From: Methanocella_A sp963769045 | Lineage (GTDB): Archaea > Halobacteriota > Methanocellia > Methanocellales > Methanocellaceae | Direction of reading: 5' to 3' | Length of the DNA stretch: 64,000 nt | Assembly (NCBI GenBank): GCA_963769045.1 | Contig: CAVYKK010000028.1 | Span: 62,001 to 126,000, forward strand | Part shown: one piece after another, positions 1 to 8,576 of the stretch | Numbering within the stretch: the stretch's first letter is position 1 | Layout: each line of letters opens with the position of its first letter | Position numbers and translations under genes: made by a program | The notes under the pieces: model-generated | Told to the model about the DNA's origin: nothing | Database searches by the model: none | The model's input: the letters and a program-made list of their open reading frames with translations, nothing else

Positions 1-60
1 TCAATAGTTAATCTTATTATCATGACTTGGCGCCTTGGCGACTCTTCCTGGAAACTTGGA
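1..60. repeat. Half of a 9-nt-periodic repeat element (CGCCAAG type)
   Basis: Read on the minus strand this stretch contains spaced CGCCAAG words, the same vocabulary as the large inverted repeat at 49737-49938. The window edge cuts it, so a partner arm cannot be seen. A short CCCGGC/GCCGGG hairpin at 102-119 lies between it and the first gene. Confidence 0.4.
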
Positions 61-152
61 AACCTGGCGGCCAAAAAAGTGTTTTGTCAAAGATAGTGGC
101 TCCCGGCATGTCCGCCGGGCCACGATCTCTAAATCCTCTCAATCCTCGCTTA

Positions 153-461
153 TCAGAACCCGAACGGGCCGAAGCCAAAGCCGCCAAGGCCGAGGCCGCA
201 TCCGCCGAAGCCGAGGCCGCCGAAGCCGAGACCAAAGGGCACGCCAAGGCCACAGCCGATGCCGAACGGGCTGAAGCCGAAGCCGGCAGTCCCGAACGTG
301 TTAAAGCTCGACGTCGATGTGAAGCTGCTCTGGAAAGCGGCGCCTGTGCCGAAGCCAAGGCCACCGATGCCGAACGGGCCGAACCATGCCGAGGCCGGCA
401 CGACGACAGCCGCCGCAGCCAGCGCGATAGCGAGGACTACTACAATCTTTGATACTTTCAT
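153..461 (-). CDS. Small secreted glycine/phenylalanine-rich protein
   Basis: The 102-residue product starts with a clear signal peptide (MKVSK, a hydrophobic run, cleavage after PASA) and continues as low-complexity Gly/Phe/Leu sequence with repeated GFG and GPFG words and only two cysteines. No enzymatic motif is visible; a structural or surface role is inferred. The ATG at 461 is preferred over one at 476 because a GGGGGG tract lies just before it and the signal peptide begins there. Two related genes at 51736-52194 and 52418-53122 share the signal peptide plus Gly-rich plan and the G-run leader. It follows the glycosyltransferase cluster on the same strand but has its own TATA box. Confidence 0.75.
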   Translation of the reverse strand: MKVSKIVVVLAIALAAAAVVVPASAWFGPFGIGGLGFGTGAAFQSSFTSTSSFNTFGTAGFGFSPFGIGCGLGVPFGLGFGGLGFGGCGLGLGGFGFGPFGF

Positions 462-494
462 TAAATCCCCCCACACTATACAGGACTTGTGCCT

Positions 495-510
495 GGAATT
501 ATATATAGAC
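495..510 (-). promoter_or_regulatory. TATA box of the glycine-rich protein gene
   Basis: The minus strand reads GTCTATATATAATTCC, a strong archaeal TATA element about 35-50 nt before the ATG at 461, which would give a short leader. It separates this gene from the upstream glycosyltransferase genes. Confidence 0.55.
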
Positions 511-629
511 TATTCAATTTAATAACGCAAGGAGGCCGTGCGTACCGTCTGTTTTAACGACTGATTGTAAAAATAGCTCGAATTGTCATTATATAGGCGA
601 TTAACACGTTAAACGGTTAAAAAGGCTGA

Positions 630-1661
630 TTATCGGTCTTTCTTGAACAGCCTGGCGCACAACAATGCGAAGAACGGCAGTGCGAGCACCCAATAGTGCA
701 GGTACTGCCGGATGAGGATGGTAAGCGCGAAGCCGACCGCCGACAGCAGGAAATACGTCTCTGCCGTGCCCAGCTTCCTGTCTTTAAAGGCGCTCGCAAG
801 CCCAATAACGATGACCGAAGTGAACATGCTGGTGGCCATGGCGATGTTCGCGGCCAGCATCAACGGATCCGACGTGCGGTAGCTGGTCACGCCTTCGACG
901 TTCGTCTCGACGAAGTAGCTGATGACGATGCCGAAGCTCCAGAACAGCGAGGCGTTCAGGGCCTCAAAGCCGTAGATGGCAAGGACGGCGCCGAACATGG
1001 CCAGCAGCGGCACAGCCACGCCGGCCAGGAATGCGGGAGCTTTCCGCAGGCTTTTGTCGAGGTACATGACGACCAGCAGCAGTGGCAGCGAGAGCAGGGC
1101 ATATTGCTTGAAGCCGATGGCAGCACCCACGCATAGCCCCGCCAGGAAATAATGGCGGTTTTTGCCACATAGCGCAAAGTACGAGGCCAGTAGCACGAAC
1201 GTAATTGCGAACGGCTCGGACAATACGAAATAGCCCTGGGCCCAGCCGATGTTCAGGGTGAAGAGCACCCCGGCCAGCAGCCCCGCCGTCCGGCCGTAGA
1301 GTTCCCAGCCGATCTTCATGACCACGAAGGCGCTGATCAGGTTGCAGAGGCCCACCAGCAGCATGCCGCCAAGGGCCCACTGGCCCAGCAGCTCAGGCAG
1401 TGTCAGGACAGCGAAGAGAAGCGGCGGCTTCGGGTCCTTGTAGTCCATGTAAGGGGTCGCGCCATTGACGATGGCCTTGGCCATCTCGTGGAACCGCGCG
1501 GTGTCATAGGTCGCCCACGGGCTGTTCATAAATAGCGAGGAGGCATACAGCATGACCAGGATGATAATGCCGAACAGAATCATGGCGCATACGAGAAACG
1601 TGCGATCCGACAGGTTCGGCAAGAGCCGGTTACCTTTTTTCGTTGCAGTATCATCGGCCAT
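630..1661 (-). CDS. Polytopic GT-C-like glycosyltransferase, single-module version
   Basis: Integral membrane protein of about 343 residues with many hydrophobic segments. After the first transmembrane segment it carries TPYMDYKDPKPPL, the acidic-Lys-Pro-Pro loop of GT-C glycosyltransferases of the ArnT/PMT kind that use polyprenyl-phosphate sugars, and it ends with the HYWxLALPF motif shared by its neighbours. It is the shortest of three tandem paralogues and equals one module of the larger two. A TTG start at 1703 would overlap the upstream gene; the ATG at 1661 is preferred. A role in surface glycan or glycolipid assembly is inferred; the substrate is unknown. Confidence 0.7.
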   Translation of the reverse strand: MADDTATKKGNRLLPNLSDRTFLVCAMILFGIIILVMLYASSLFMNSPWATYDTARFHEMAKAIVNGATPYMDYKDPKPPLLFAVLTLPELLGQWALGGMLLVGLCNLISAFVVMKIGWELYGRTAGLLAGVLFTLNIGWAQGYFVLSEPFAITFVLLASYFALCGKNRHYFLAGLCVGAAIGFKQYALLSLPLLLVVMYLDKSLRKAPAFLAGVAVPLLAMFGAVLAIYGFEALNASLFWSFGIVISYFVETNVEGVTSYRTSDPLMLAANIAMATSMFTSVIVIGLASAFKDRKLGTAETYFLLSAVGFALTILIRQYLHYWVLALPFFALLCARLFKKDR

Positions 1662-1692
1662 AAGATCAACTGCCTGAAATGCAAGTGCAACG

Positions 1693-3675
1693 TTATGAGG
1701 CAATTGGGATAATAACCTTTTGGTCTTCCGAAAAGAGCCTCGCGCACAGCAATGCCGCGAACGGCAACGCGAAAATCCAGCAGTGGAGATACTGTCCCGT
1801 CAGGAGCATGACGATGAAAAGCAGGGAGCCTGCGAGCAGCAAGCCTCCCGTAGCGCCGGCAGGTCTGCGGCAGCAGAAGCCTGCCACGGCCAGCAGGTAC
1901 AGTGACGTGAGGGCGGACAGTGATGCGATGATGTTCGCCGCAGCGAGGAACGGGTCGCCATAGCTATTGCCTGCCGCGTTTCTGTCCTGCGTAAAAGTCA
2001 CTACGACCCCGCCGGCCAGCCCTGCCAGCCCGTGCGGTGCCGGGACGAACTGCAGCGCCATCGATATGATGAAAAGCGCGACGGGTAACAGGGCTCCGAT
2101 AACATATATCCGTGAGCCCCGCGAGTCCCCTTTTTTCCATAGCCAGTACAGTGAGGCCGGGGCTGCCAGCAATGCGAATGGCACGAACACGGCCGACATG
2201 CCGGCCAGCAGTCCGGCGGCAAGCTTTCGGGAGTTGCCCTGCCCGACAAGGAATACTACTGAGAGCAGGACGAGCAGCAACGCGGCCACACTGCTGATCG
2301 GGACGGAGCCGATCGCCCATGCGATGCTCAACGTAAAGAAGAGGCCCGCGATTGCGCCGGCCGCATTACCAAAAGCCCTGGCTCCCAGCCAGAGCACCAG
2401 CAGCGCACAGGCAAAGCATAAAATGCATACGATTGCCAGACCGACGATCGCATCGTTGCTCACGACATACACCTGCAACGGGGCTCCTCTACCCCAATCC
2501 AGGTACCTGTAGACGGCCCCGACGAATATTTCCGCCCAGCCACGGAACTGTCCCAGGTTGTCGAGGAACCCCTGCATCACCTTCAGCGATGCGATGGAGA
2601 AGAGCGCCAGTATCAGGCCATTGAGGGACACAGAGCCCGGTATCAGTCCCCTTTGCAGGACGAATGGCCTGTAGCCATCTGCTTTACGGGCCGTGTCTGC
2701 CACGACAGACGCGCAGGCCAGTGCGACGAAGGGCATAGCCAGCGCCCAGTAGTGGAAGAACGGTCGGACCACTACAGTCGCTGCGAACGCTATCCCGAGA
2801 AGCGCGAAATATTCGACGGCGAGCGATCGGCGGCACCGGGCAAAGGCGAGCAGCGCACAGAGCAGTGGCATAACGAACAGGCTGGTGCCCAGCACGACGT
2901 TGACCAGGAGCATGAGCGGACCGCTTAGATTGTAGCCGGTCACTTCGCCGGTAAAGCTCTGCGTGACGTAGCTTTCGGCAAAGCCGAAGCTCATGTAGAG
3001 GCACGACCACCCGGCAGCCTGCCCGTAGATGAGGAAAACGGAGCCGAAAATTACAATTAGCGGCACGACGGCGCCGGCGAGGAATGTCGGTGCGCCCTTT
3101 AGCTCCTTTCTCCGGTACAGGAAGAAGAGGGAGATCAGCAGGAACAGTAGTGCATACTGTTTGAAGCCAATGGCGATGCCTGCGCAAATGCCGGCATACA
3201 GGTATCTGTGCCTTCCGTCTGACAGCAATTCCCGGACTGCCAGTAGCATGAAAACGACGACAAAAGGCTCGATTAGCGGGAAGTAGCCCTCGGCCCAGAT
3301 CAGGTTGACCGCGAAAAAGACGGCGGCCAGCAGCCCGGCGGCACGTCCATATATCTTCCACCCGATCTGCAGCACGAGGACGGCGCTCGCCAGGTTACAG
3401 AGGCCGACCAGCAGTTCGATGCCCGTGATCCGCTGGCCAAGCAGCGCCGGTATCGAGAAGATGAGGTAAATCAGCGGAGGCTTCGAGTCCTTGTAATCCA
3501 CGTAAGGCGTTCCGCCTTTTAGTATTACGTCGACCATGGAGTAGAAGTAGCTGATATCACCCAGCATGTACACGTGTTGCAGGAAGTAGAGTGAGGCAAA
3601 CGTCAGCACAGCCACGATGGCCCCGAGGACAGCGACGGCCGCCCAGAAGAACATCCGGTCAGACAGCTTCGCCAT
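1693..3675 (-). CDS. Two-module GT-C-like membrane glycosyltransferase
   Basis: 660-residue polytopic membrane protein overlapping the next gene upstream by 17 nt, so the three genes are probably co-transcribed. Residues about 1-330 form a complete module with TPYVDYKDSKPPL, an AEGYFPLIEPF segment and FFHYWALAMPF. Residues about 345-650 are a diverged second copy ending in YLHCWIFALPF, but the acidic KPP loop is missing. The second half resembles the end of the single-module neighbour (LLCARLF) more than its own first half. The second module is probably non-catalytic. ATG start at 3675. Confidence 0.7.
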   Translation of the reverse strand: MAKLSDRMFFWAAVAVLGAIVAVLTFASLYFLQHVYMLGDISYFYSMVDVILKGGTPYVDYKDSKPPLIYLIFSIPALLGQRITGIELLVGLCNLASAVLVLQIGWKIYGRAAGLLAAVFFAVNLIWAEGYFPLIEPFVVVFMLLAVRELLSDGRHRYLYAGICAGIAIGFKQYALLFLLISLFFLYRRKELKGAPTFLAGAVVPLIVIFGSVFLIYGQAAGWSCLYMSFGFAESYVTQSFTGEVTGYNLSGPLMLLVNVVLGTSLFVMPLLCALLAFARCRRSLAVEYFALLGIAFAATVVVRPFFHYWALAMPFVALACASVVADTARKADGYRPFVLQRGLIPGSVSLNGLILALFSIASLKVMQGFLDNLGQFRGWAEIFVGAVYRYLDWGRGAPLQVYVVSNDAIVGLAIVCILCFACALLVLWLGARAFGNAAGAIAGLFFTLSIAWAIGSVPISSVAALLLVLLSVVFLVGQGNSRKLAAGLLAGMSAVFVPFALLAAPASLYWLWKKGDSRGSRIYVIGALLPVALFIISMALQFVPAPHGLAGLAGGVVVTFTQDRNAAGNSYGDPFLAAANIIASLSALTSLYLLAVAGFCCRRPAGATGGLLLAGSLLFIVMLLTGQYLHCWIFALPFAALLCARLFSEDQKVIIPIAS

Positions 3676-5686
3676 CAGGCTTCCCTCCGCTGCCGTTTTT
3701 AGCCCCGTCCTCCGGCTGGTGCAGCAACCCCGCGGCGAGAATCGACGCCAGCGGGAGCGCGACGTACCAGTAATGGGTGAACGCCCCGAAGAACAGGCTG
3801 CACAATAGTAGCAATGTGGCGGCCGCCAGGCATTCCTCCATGTGACCCGCCGCCCGGACGCAGATAGCCCCGGCGGCCGCCGGCAGGACGGTGGCCACGA
3901 ACGCGCCCGCGGCCGCCAGGCTCAGCATGGCCATCAGCAGATCGGTCACTACATACGGCGCCGACGGGTTTATGGCGTACGGCAGCGTGACCCACTCCAC
4001 GCCGACCAGCGGGCCGCCTGCCGTAGCCATGAGGACGACGACCGATACCGGCGCCAGCACGCAGACGGCGAGGGCGGGGACCTGCCACGGCTTCCCGTTG
4101 CGGAGCATCAGGAGCACGATCGCTGGCAGCAGCAGGACGATCAACGGCTTGATCGCTATGGCGGTTCCCAGCAGGAGGCCCGCCGGGATATAGTCGCCGT
4201 CGAACTTGAGCATCATCACGAAAAAGGATAATACCAGCGCGAGTATCGCCACGCCGTCGGACAGCTGCATATCGCCAAGCGTGAAGGCCATGCTCGTAGT
4301 AAAAAGCGATCCGGCGAGCAGGGCGGGGCCCCGGCCGTAGAGCCGCGACGCGACGGCCGTGACGGCCAGCGCGCTGAGCAGACACAGCCCTGCCGTCGCC
4401 AACAGGACGCTGAACAGGACGCTGCCGGCCACCTGCGGCAGGTCGACGGCGAACCGTATGGCGGCAGGCTCGGGAGCATATACGAAGTATTTGCCGGTCG
4501 CTCTCAGCACGATGTCCGCCAGCCCGTAGAACTCCAGTATGGCACGCGGCCGCCATAAACCGCCGGCGATGATGGCCGTCAGCGCCGACGATATGAGCAA
4601 CGGTACGGCGTAGGCGACTCCGGCCGCGAGATAGAAGACCGCCCTGCCGCGGGGCAGCCGTACCGGTCCGGCACCGTCAGGCCTGGCAAAGGCTGCGGCG
4701 ACCAGCAGCGAGATGAACGGCAGCGCAAGCGCCCAGTAGTGAAGGAACGGTCGGATGGCCAGCGTGGCGGCGAACGCGAGGCTGGCCAGCGCAAACAACT
4801 CCCGCTCGGCTGTGCGCCCTGGCCGGACCAGCCCGGCGACCGCCATGGCGAGGAGCGGCGCAAACAGGGTCAGCGCCAGCACCACCCAGGCGGCGGCAAT
4901 CAGCGGGTCGTCGATCCGGAAGGCCGAGACGCCTTCCACGCTGCCCGACGAGATGTACGTCGGGGCCATGCCGAAGCTCCAGTACAGCGAAGCGGCGCCG
5001 GCGTCGTAGCCGTACAGGAGGAATACTGCGCCGAATACGGCGATCAGCGGGAGCGCGACCCCGGCGAGATAAGGAATGAAGGCCTTTGTCTCGCCCTTCC
5101 GGAACCAGTAGAACAGCGAGAGCGGCAGCATCAGGAGCGCAGGCTGCTTAAAGCAGATGGCCAGCCCGGCCCCGATGCCTGCGATCAGGTAACGGTGCCG
5201 CCCGCCGAACAGCATGGCGTAGACCGACAGCACCATGAAGGTGACCGTGAACGGCTCGGTCAGCACGAAGTACCCTTCGGCCCAGGTCATACTGGCCGCG
5301 AACAGCAGCCCTGCCAGGACGCCCGCGATCCGGCCGTAGAGCCGCCAGCCGATCGCCATTATCACGACCGCGCTCACGAAGTTGGCAATGGCCACCAGCA
5401 GCAGCCCGCCGTTCATCCCCGCGCCCAGCGCTACCGGGAGCGTCAGCAGGAAGAAGATGAGCGGGGGCTTGGGGTCCTTGAAGTCGACGTACGGCGTCCC
5501 GCCCTGCAGGATGACGTCAGCCATGTGGAAGAAGATGCCGGTGTCGCCCAGCGACCAGACGCTGCCGGAGAAGACGCCGACCAGCGCCGCCACGGCCAGC
5601 GCGACGGCGAGGTACAGCCCGCAGGCCCCGGCGAAAAACGCGCCGTCCGGGATACGTTCGAACCACTTCAGCCCCGCAATCGCCAT
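3659..5686 (-). CDS. Two-module GT-C-like membrane glycosyltransferase, first gene of the cluster
   Basis: 675-residue polytopic membrane protein. The first module has TPYVDFKDPKPPL, AEGYFVLTEPF and FLHYWALALPF; the second (from about residue 380) keeps the membrane topology and HYWYVALPL but lacks the KPP loop. It shares with the next gene the duplicated architecture of an active-looking half and a half lacking the loop, so the duplication predates the gene duplication. A TATA box at 5721-5730 precedes it. Lipid-linked sugar transfer is inferred from the family motif only. Confidence 0.7.
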   Translation of the reverse strand: MAIAGLKWFERIPDGAFFAGACGLYLAVALAVAALVGVFSGSVWSLGDTGIFFHMADVILQGGTPYVDFKDPKPPLIFFLLTLPVALGAGMNGGLLLVAIANFVSAVVIMAIGWRLYGRIAGVLAGLLFAASMTWAEGYFVLTEPFTVTFMVLSVYAMLFGGRHRYLIAGIGAGLAICFKQPALLMLPLSLFYWFRKGETKAFIPYLAGVALPLIAVFGAVFLLYGYDAGAASLYWSFGMAPTYISSGSVEGVSAFRIDDPLIAAAWVVLALTLFAPLLAMAVAGLVRPGRTAERELFALASLAFAATLAIRPFLHYWALALPFISLLVAAAFARPDGAGPVRLPRGRAVFYLAAGVAYAVPLLISSALTAIIAGGLWRPRAILEFYGLADIVLRATGKYFVYAPEPAAIRFAVDLPQVAGSVLFSVLLATAGLCLLSALAVTAVASRLYGRGPALLAGSLFTTSMAFTLGDMQLSDGVAILALVLSFFVMMLKFDGDYIPAGLLLGTAIAIKPLIVLLLPAIVLLMLRNGKPWQVPALAVCVLAPVSVVVLMATAGGPLVGVEWVTLPYAINPSAPYVVTDLLMAMLSLAAAGAFVATVLPAAAGAICVRAAGHMEECLAAATLLLLCSLFFGAFTHYWYVALPLASILAAGLLHQPEDGAKNGSGGKPDGEAV

Positions 5687-5720
5687 CCTTCGCCACCTGC
5701 CCCACTATTCGCGCCAGGAG

Positions 5721-5730
5721 CATATAAATT
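5721..5730 (-). promoter_or_regulatory. TATA box for the glycosyltransferase operon
   Basis: Minus strand AATTTATATG, about 35-45 nt upstream of the ATG at 5686: the expected archaeal promoter position for a short-leader transcript. Confidence 0.55.
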
Positions 5731-5761
5731 GTCGGTGGCTACAATTTTTGTCCGGGCAAAT

Positions 5762-5899
5762 GACCCTTTCAACACAAAGGCCACAATGGCCACAATGTAC
5801 ACGATGGACGTTTTAAAAAAATTGGACAATGGCAGCCCTTTCCTAATAAAAGCCGTTGTGGCCTTAGTGGCCTTTGTGGCCTTTGTGTTGATAGGGTCG
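5762..5899. repeat. Inverted-repeat element A (CACAAAGGC 9-mers)
   Basis: The left arm, from 5762, reads GACCCTTTCAACACAAAGG and continues in 9-nt units; the right arm, ending at 5899, is its near-complete reverse complement. The stem is about 45 bp with a loop near 5800-5850. Unusually for this repeat family it lies between divergent genes, upstream of both, so it cannot simply be a 3'-end structure. Confidence 0.75.
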
Positions 5900-5987
5900 T
5901 GAGCGTAAAAAAACTATCAGACAAGCGCCCGTGGGTGCACAGGCATGGGAATGTTTATCATGCCGGACTTCGGTGTTAAATATCGGT

Positions 5988-6953
5988 ATGGCAATTCTGA
6001 TTGGCAGCAGCGGGGCCGGCGACGACCTGATCCGGAAATTGCACGACGAGGGCGTGTCGCGCAGCTGCACCACCATTCGCCAGATCATCGAGCGCAAGGG
6101 CGTCATCGACGAGGCCATCGCGCACGAGCGGATGCGGCAGAACGAGCTGATCGACCGGGAGGTGAAAGGGCTCCGGTCGAAAGCGGCCCGGCGCCGGCTG
6201 ATCGATCCGCTTCTCTTTTTCCTCAGCGAGAAAAAAGGCGACGAGTACCGGCGCCGGCTGGCCCACCTGAAGGCCAACCGGGAGTCCATCGTCGAGAACC
6301 ACCTGCTGGCGCTGTACCGCGAAAAGGACGTGCTCGACCGGCTCACCCGCGAATACCGCAGCGAGCTGAAGGGGTATTACGGGGAATTGCTTGTCATGGA
6401 CACGCTGAAACAGCTCGACGACGCCTACTACGTGCTTAGCGACGTCCGTATCACCCGGGAGTCCGGCCACCGCTTCGACGGCCGCATGCTGAAGTCAGCC
6501 AGGGTCGACCACATCGTCATCGGGCCCAAGGGCGTTTACTGCATCGAGACCAAGAACTGGAACACGCTCAAGAACAAGGACAACGGCGACAAGCCCACGC
6601 CCGGAGAGCAGGCGCGAAGGGCTTCGCACCTTCTCTACAAGTTCCTGAAATATACCTGCGGCATCGGCGGCGTGAAGGTGATGGGCATCGTGCTCTACAC
6701 CAACACCATGATCAAAGGCAAGGAAGACTTCGTACGCTTCATGCGCAACGACGAGTTCTTAGGATATCTCGACGCCCGCCCGGACAACATCCCGGAAGGC
6801 GTCATCGGGCAGATCCTTGAGTGCCTTAAGGACAGGGACGTCTGGTTCGACGACAGCGTGCGCGAAGAGAGCCTGAAGGGGTTCATCGAGGAAGAGGAGC
6901 CTGCCGGGGCTCCGGAGCAGCCTGAGGATGAGCTGGCTGATAAAGTTTCATGA
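5988..6953 (+). CDS. NERD-domain protein (nuclease-related)
   Basis: 321-residue soluble protein. Residues 1-120 are charged and largely helical, probably coiled coil. From about residue 128 there is a NERD domain: GYYGE, then an Asp in VDHIVIGPKG (D174) and ETKNW (187-191), the D...ExK arrangement of the restriction-endonuclease-like fold. The C-terminus is acidic. NERD domains are associated with DNA processing, but the activity of most members is untested. The ATG at 5988 is chosen because the region upstream is repeat element and lacks family-like sequence. It stands alone between a divergent operon and a convergently ended pair. Confidence 0.7.
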   Translation: MAILIGSSGAGDDLIRKLHDEGVSRSCTTIRQIIERKGVIDEAIAHERMRQNELIDREVKGLRSKAARRRLIDPLLFFLSEKKGDEYRRRLAHLKANRESIVENHLLALYREKDVLDRLTREYRSELKGYYGELLVMDTLKQLDDAYYVLSDVRITRESGHRFDGRMLKSARVDHIVIGPKGVYCIETKNWNTLKNKDNGDKPTPGEQARRASHLLYKFLKYTCGIGGVKVMGIVLYTNTMIKGKEDFVRFMRNDEFLGYLDARPDNIPEGVIGQILECLKDRDVWFDDSVREESLKGFIEEEEPAGAPEQPEDELADKVS

Positions 6954-7153
6954 GTAGCCGGGCGGCCGTTCGCGCGCGTGAGCGCTCAGCAGTACGCACT
7001 TCTCGGCTGTTGGGCGTTTAACGCATTTTTCTGGTAGAGCTATGAGAATCTGGCCTTGCTCAGGCTATGCGACTATAACTGCCAGGGCTTCCTGTGTGGG
7101 GGCCGCCAAGAATTAAAATTATATACAGCCCGGTCGAAACACCATGAGTTAAC

Positions 7154-7732
7154 ATGGACATCGGGGAAATGGTCTACTGCGCCACGAGGGAAGAGTGGCG
7201 GGCCTGGCTGGAAGAGAACCACGATAAATGCAAAGACATCTGGCTCATCTATTACAAGAAAGGCTCCGGCAAACCGAGGGTGCCCTACGACGCTGCGGTC
7301 GAGGAGGCGCTGTGCTTCGGCTGGATTGACAGTACCGCCAAGCCGATCGACGAGGAGAAGTACGCCCAGCGGTACACGCCCCGGAAGCCGAATAGCGGGT
7401 GGTCGGAGCTGAACATGCGGCGTATGGAGCAGCTCATTAAAGACGGCCGGATGACGAAGGCGGGGCTGGCGAAGTTCAAAGACCCGGCTGCCCACAGGTC
7501 GACGACCAGGGACCTGGACTACGTGACGCCGCCGGGGTTCATGGAAGCGCTGGAGAAAGACCCGAAGGCGCTGGCATATTTCAAGAAGCTTCCGCCGTCG
7601 CAGACCAAATTGTACTTCCGGTGGATCAACGGTGCCAAAAGAGAAGAGACGAAACAGAAGAGGATAACGGAGTCAGTCGAGCTGCTGGCGCTGGGTAAGA
7701 AGCTGTCGGACAAATGGTTTAACCGGGTTTAG
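7154..7732 (+). CDS. YdeI/OmpD-associated family protein
   Basis: 192-residue soluble protein with the features of the YdeI/OmpD-associated family: an N-terminal WLEENH...IWLIYYKK strand-helix, VEEALCFGWIDS, RYTPRKPNSGWSELN and a C-terminal helical half. The length matches the family. Bacterial members have been linked to peptide resistance, but the biochemical role is unknown. It ends 10 nt before the convergent radB gene. Confidence 0.75.
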   Translation: MDIGEMVYCATREEWRAWLEENHDKCKDIWLIYYKKGSGKPRVPYDAAVEEALCFGWIDSTAKPIDEEKYAQRYTPRKPNSGWSELNMRRMEQLIKDGRMTKAGLAKFKDPAAHRSTTRDLDYVTPPGFMEALEKDPKALAYFKKLPPSQTKLYFRWINGAKREETKQKRITESVELLALGKKLSDKWFNRV

Positions 7733-7742
7733 CGCTATATTT

Positions 7743-8426
7743 TTACTCGATGCCCTTGCCCGTGATCGAGAACTCCACACACTCGCCCTCGGCTCGCGAC
7801 CGGTGCTTCTTCAAAATCGCCAGCCGCTTCCCCGGCCCCGCGCGCTTCAATTCCACGATCGCCTTGCTGATGTGCTCCAGCCATTTGCCGCCCGACGCTC
7901 TCAGCACCTCGTTCTCGATGTCGGTGTAAATCTGGTTCGTGATGACGACCGCCACGTCGTGCTTCCGGGCCATGCCCAGCAGCGCGGTCATCTGGCTGGC
8001 CAGCTCCCGCATCGGGCCGATGCCGTCCTTGCCGTCCCGCTCGACCCGGTAGAGCGCCGTCGCCGAGTCCATGATGATCAGGCCGACGTTCTGGTCGCCC
8101 TGCTCCATCAGCTTCTCCGAGTCCCGGATGGCGGCGAACTGCTGGTCGAAGGTGATGACCTTATACCAGTACAGGTTCCGGGACAGTTCCTGTGCGTCAT
8201 CGCCTGCAATTTGGGCAAACCGCTCCAGGGAGAAGCCTTCGGTATCGATGAAAATGACCCGCTTGCCGGCCCGTATCGTATTAACGGCGAGCTGCAGGCA
8301 TATGTTCGTTTTGCCGCTCGATGGCTCGCCGTAGACCTGCGAGACCGTGCCAGTCTCGAATCCTCCGCCCAGCAGATCGTCGATCGGCTTCGCGCCCGTC
8401 GGCAGCTTGTGTATGAGTTGTATCAT
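7743..8426 (-). CDS. radB: DNA repair and recombination protein RadB
   Basis: 227-residue RecA-family ATPase core without the N-terminal HhH domain of RadA, as expected for the archaeal paralogue RadB. Walker A GEPSSGKT lies at residues 33-40; LIIMDSATALYR forms Walker B near residue 115; the C-terminal LKKHRSRAEG is typical. RadB accompanies RadA and the Hjc resolvase in archaeal recombination. The ATG at 8426 gives the family N-terminus; an in-frame ATG at 8483 would add 19 unfamiliar residues. The AT-rich spacer 8530-8570 probably contains the promoter and lies between this gene and the divergent gene at 8577. Confidence 0.9.
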   Translation of the reverse strand: MIQLIHKLPTGAKPIDDLLGGGFETGTVSQVYGEPSSGKTNICLQLAVNTIRAGKRVIFIDTEGFSLERFAQIAGDDAQELSRNLYWYKVITFDQQFAAIRDSEKLMEQGDQNVGLIIMDSATALYRVERDGKDGIGPMRELASQMTALLGMARKHDVAVVITNQIYTDIENEVLRASGGKWLEHISKAIVELKRAGPGKRLAILKKHRSRAEGECVEFSITGKGIE

Positions 8427-8576
8427 CCCTGGAATACCGGAGATCAATGTGCAGCGATGGTTTATAACGTTGTTGGAGGCCATGTCAAGGCGTTGATTTT
8501 GTCGTGAAATTCCGTTGGTCCTGCCCGGGCGTAGTATTAATAAAAATTTATTATCTTACAATGCCATTCAATAGCG

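Noticed and set aside
27..452. Ala/Glu-rich plus-strand frame resembling a coiled-coil protein
   Set aside because: It is the complement of the Gly/Phe-rich secreted protein, whose signal peptide, TATA box and leader support the minus strand.
4739..5902. Plus-strand frame opposite the first glycosyltransferase gene
   Set aside because: Composition Arg/Gln/Glu/His-rich as expected from the complement of hydrophobic codons; it also runs through repeat element A.
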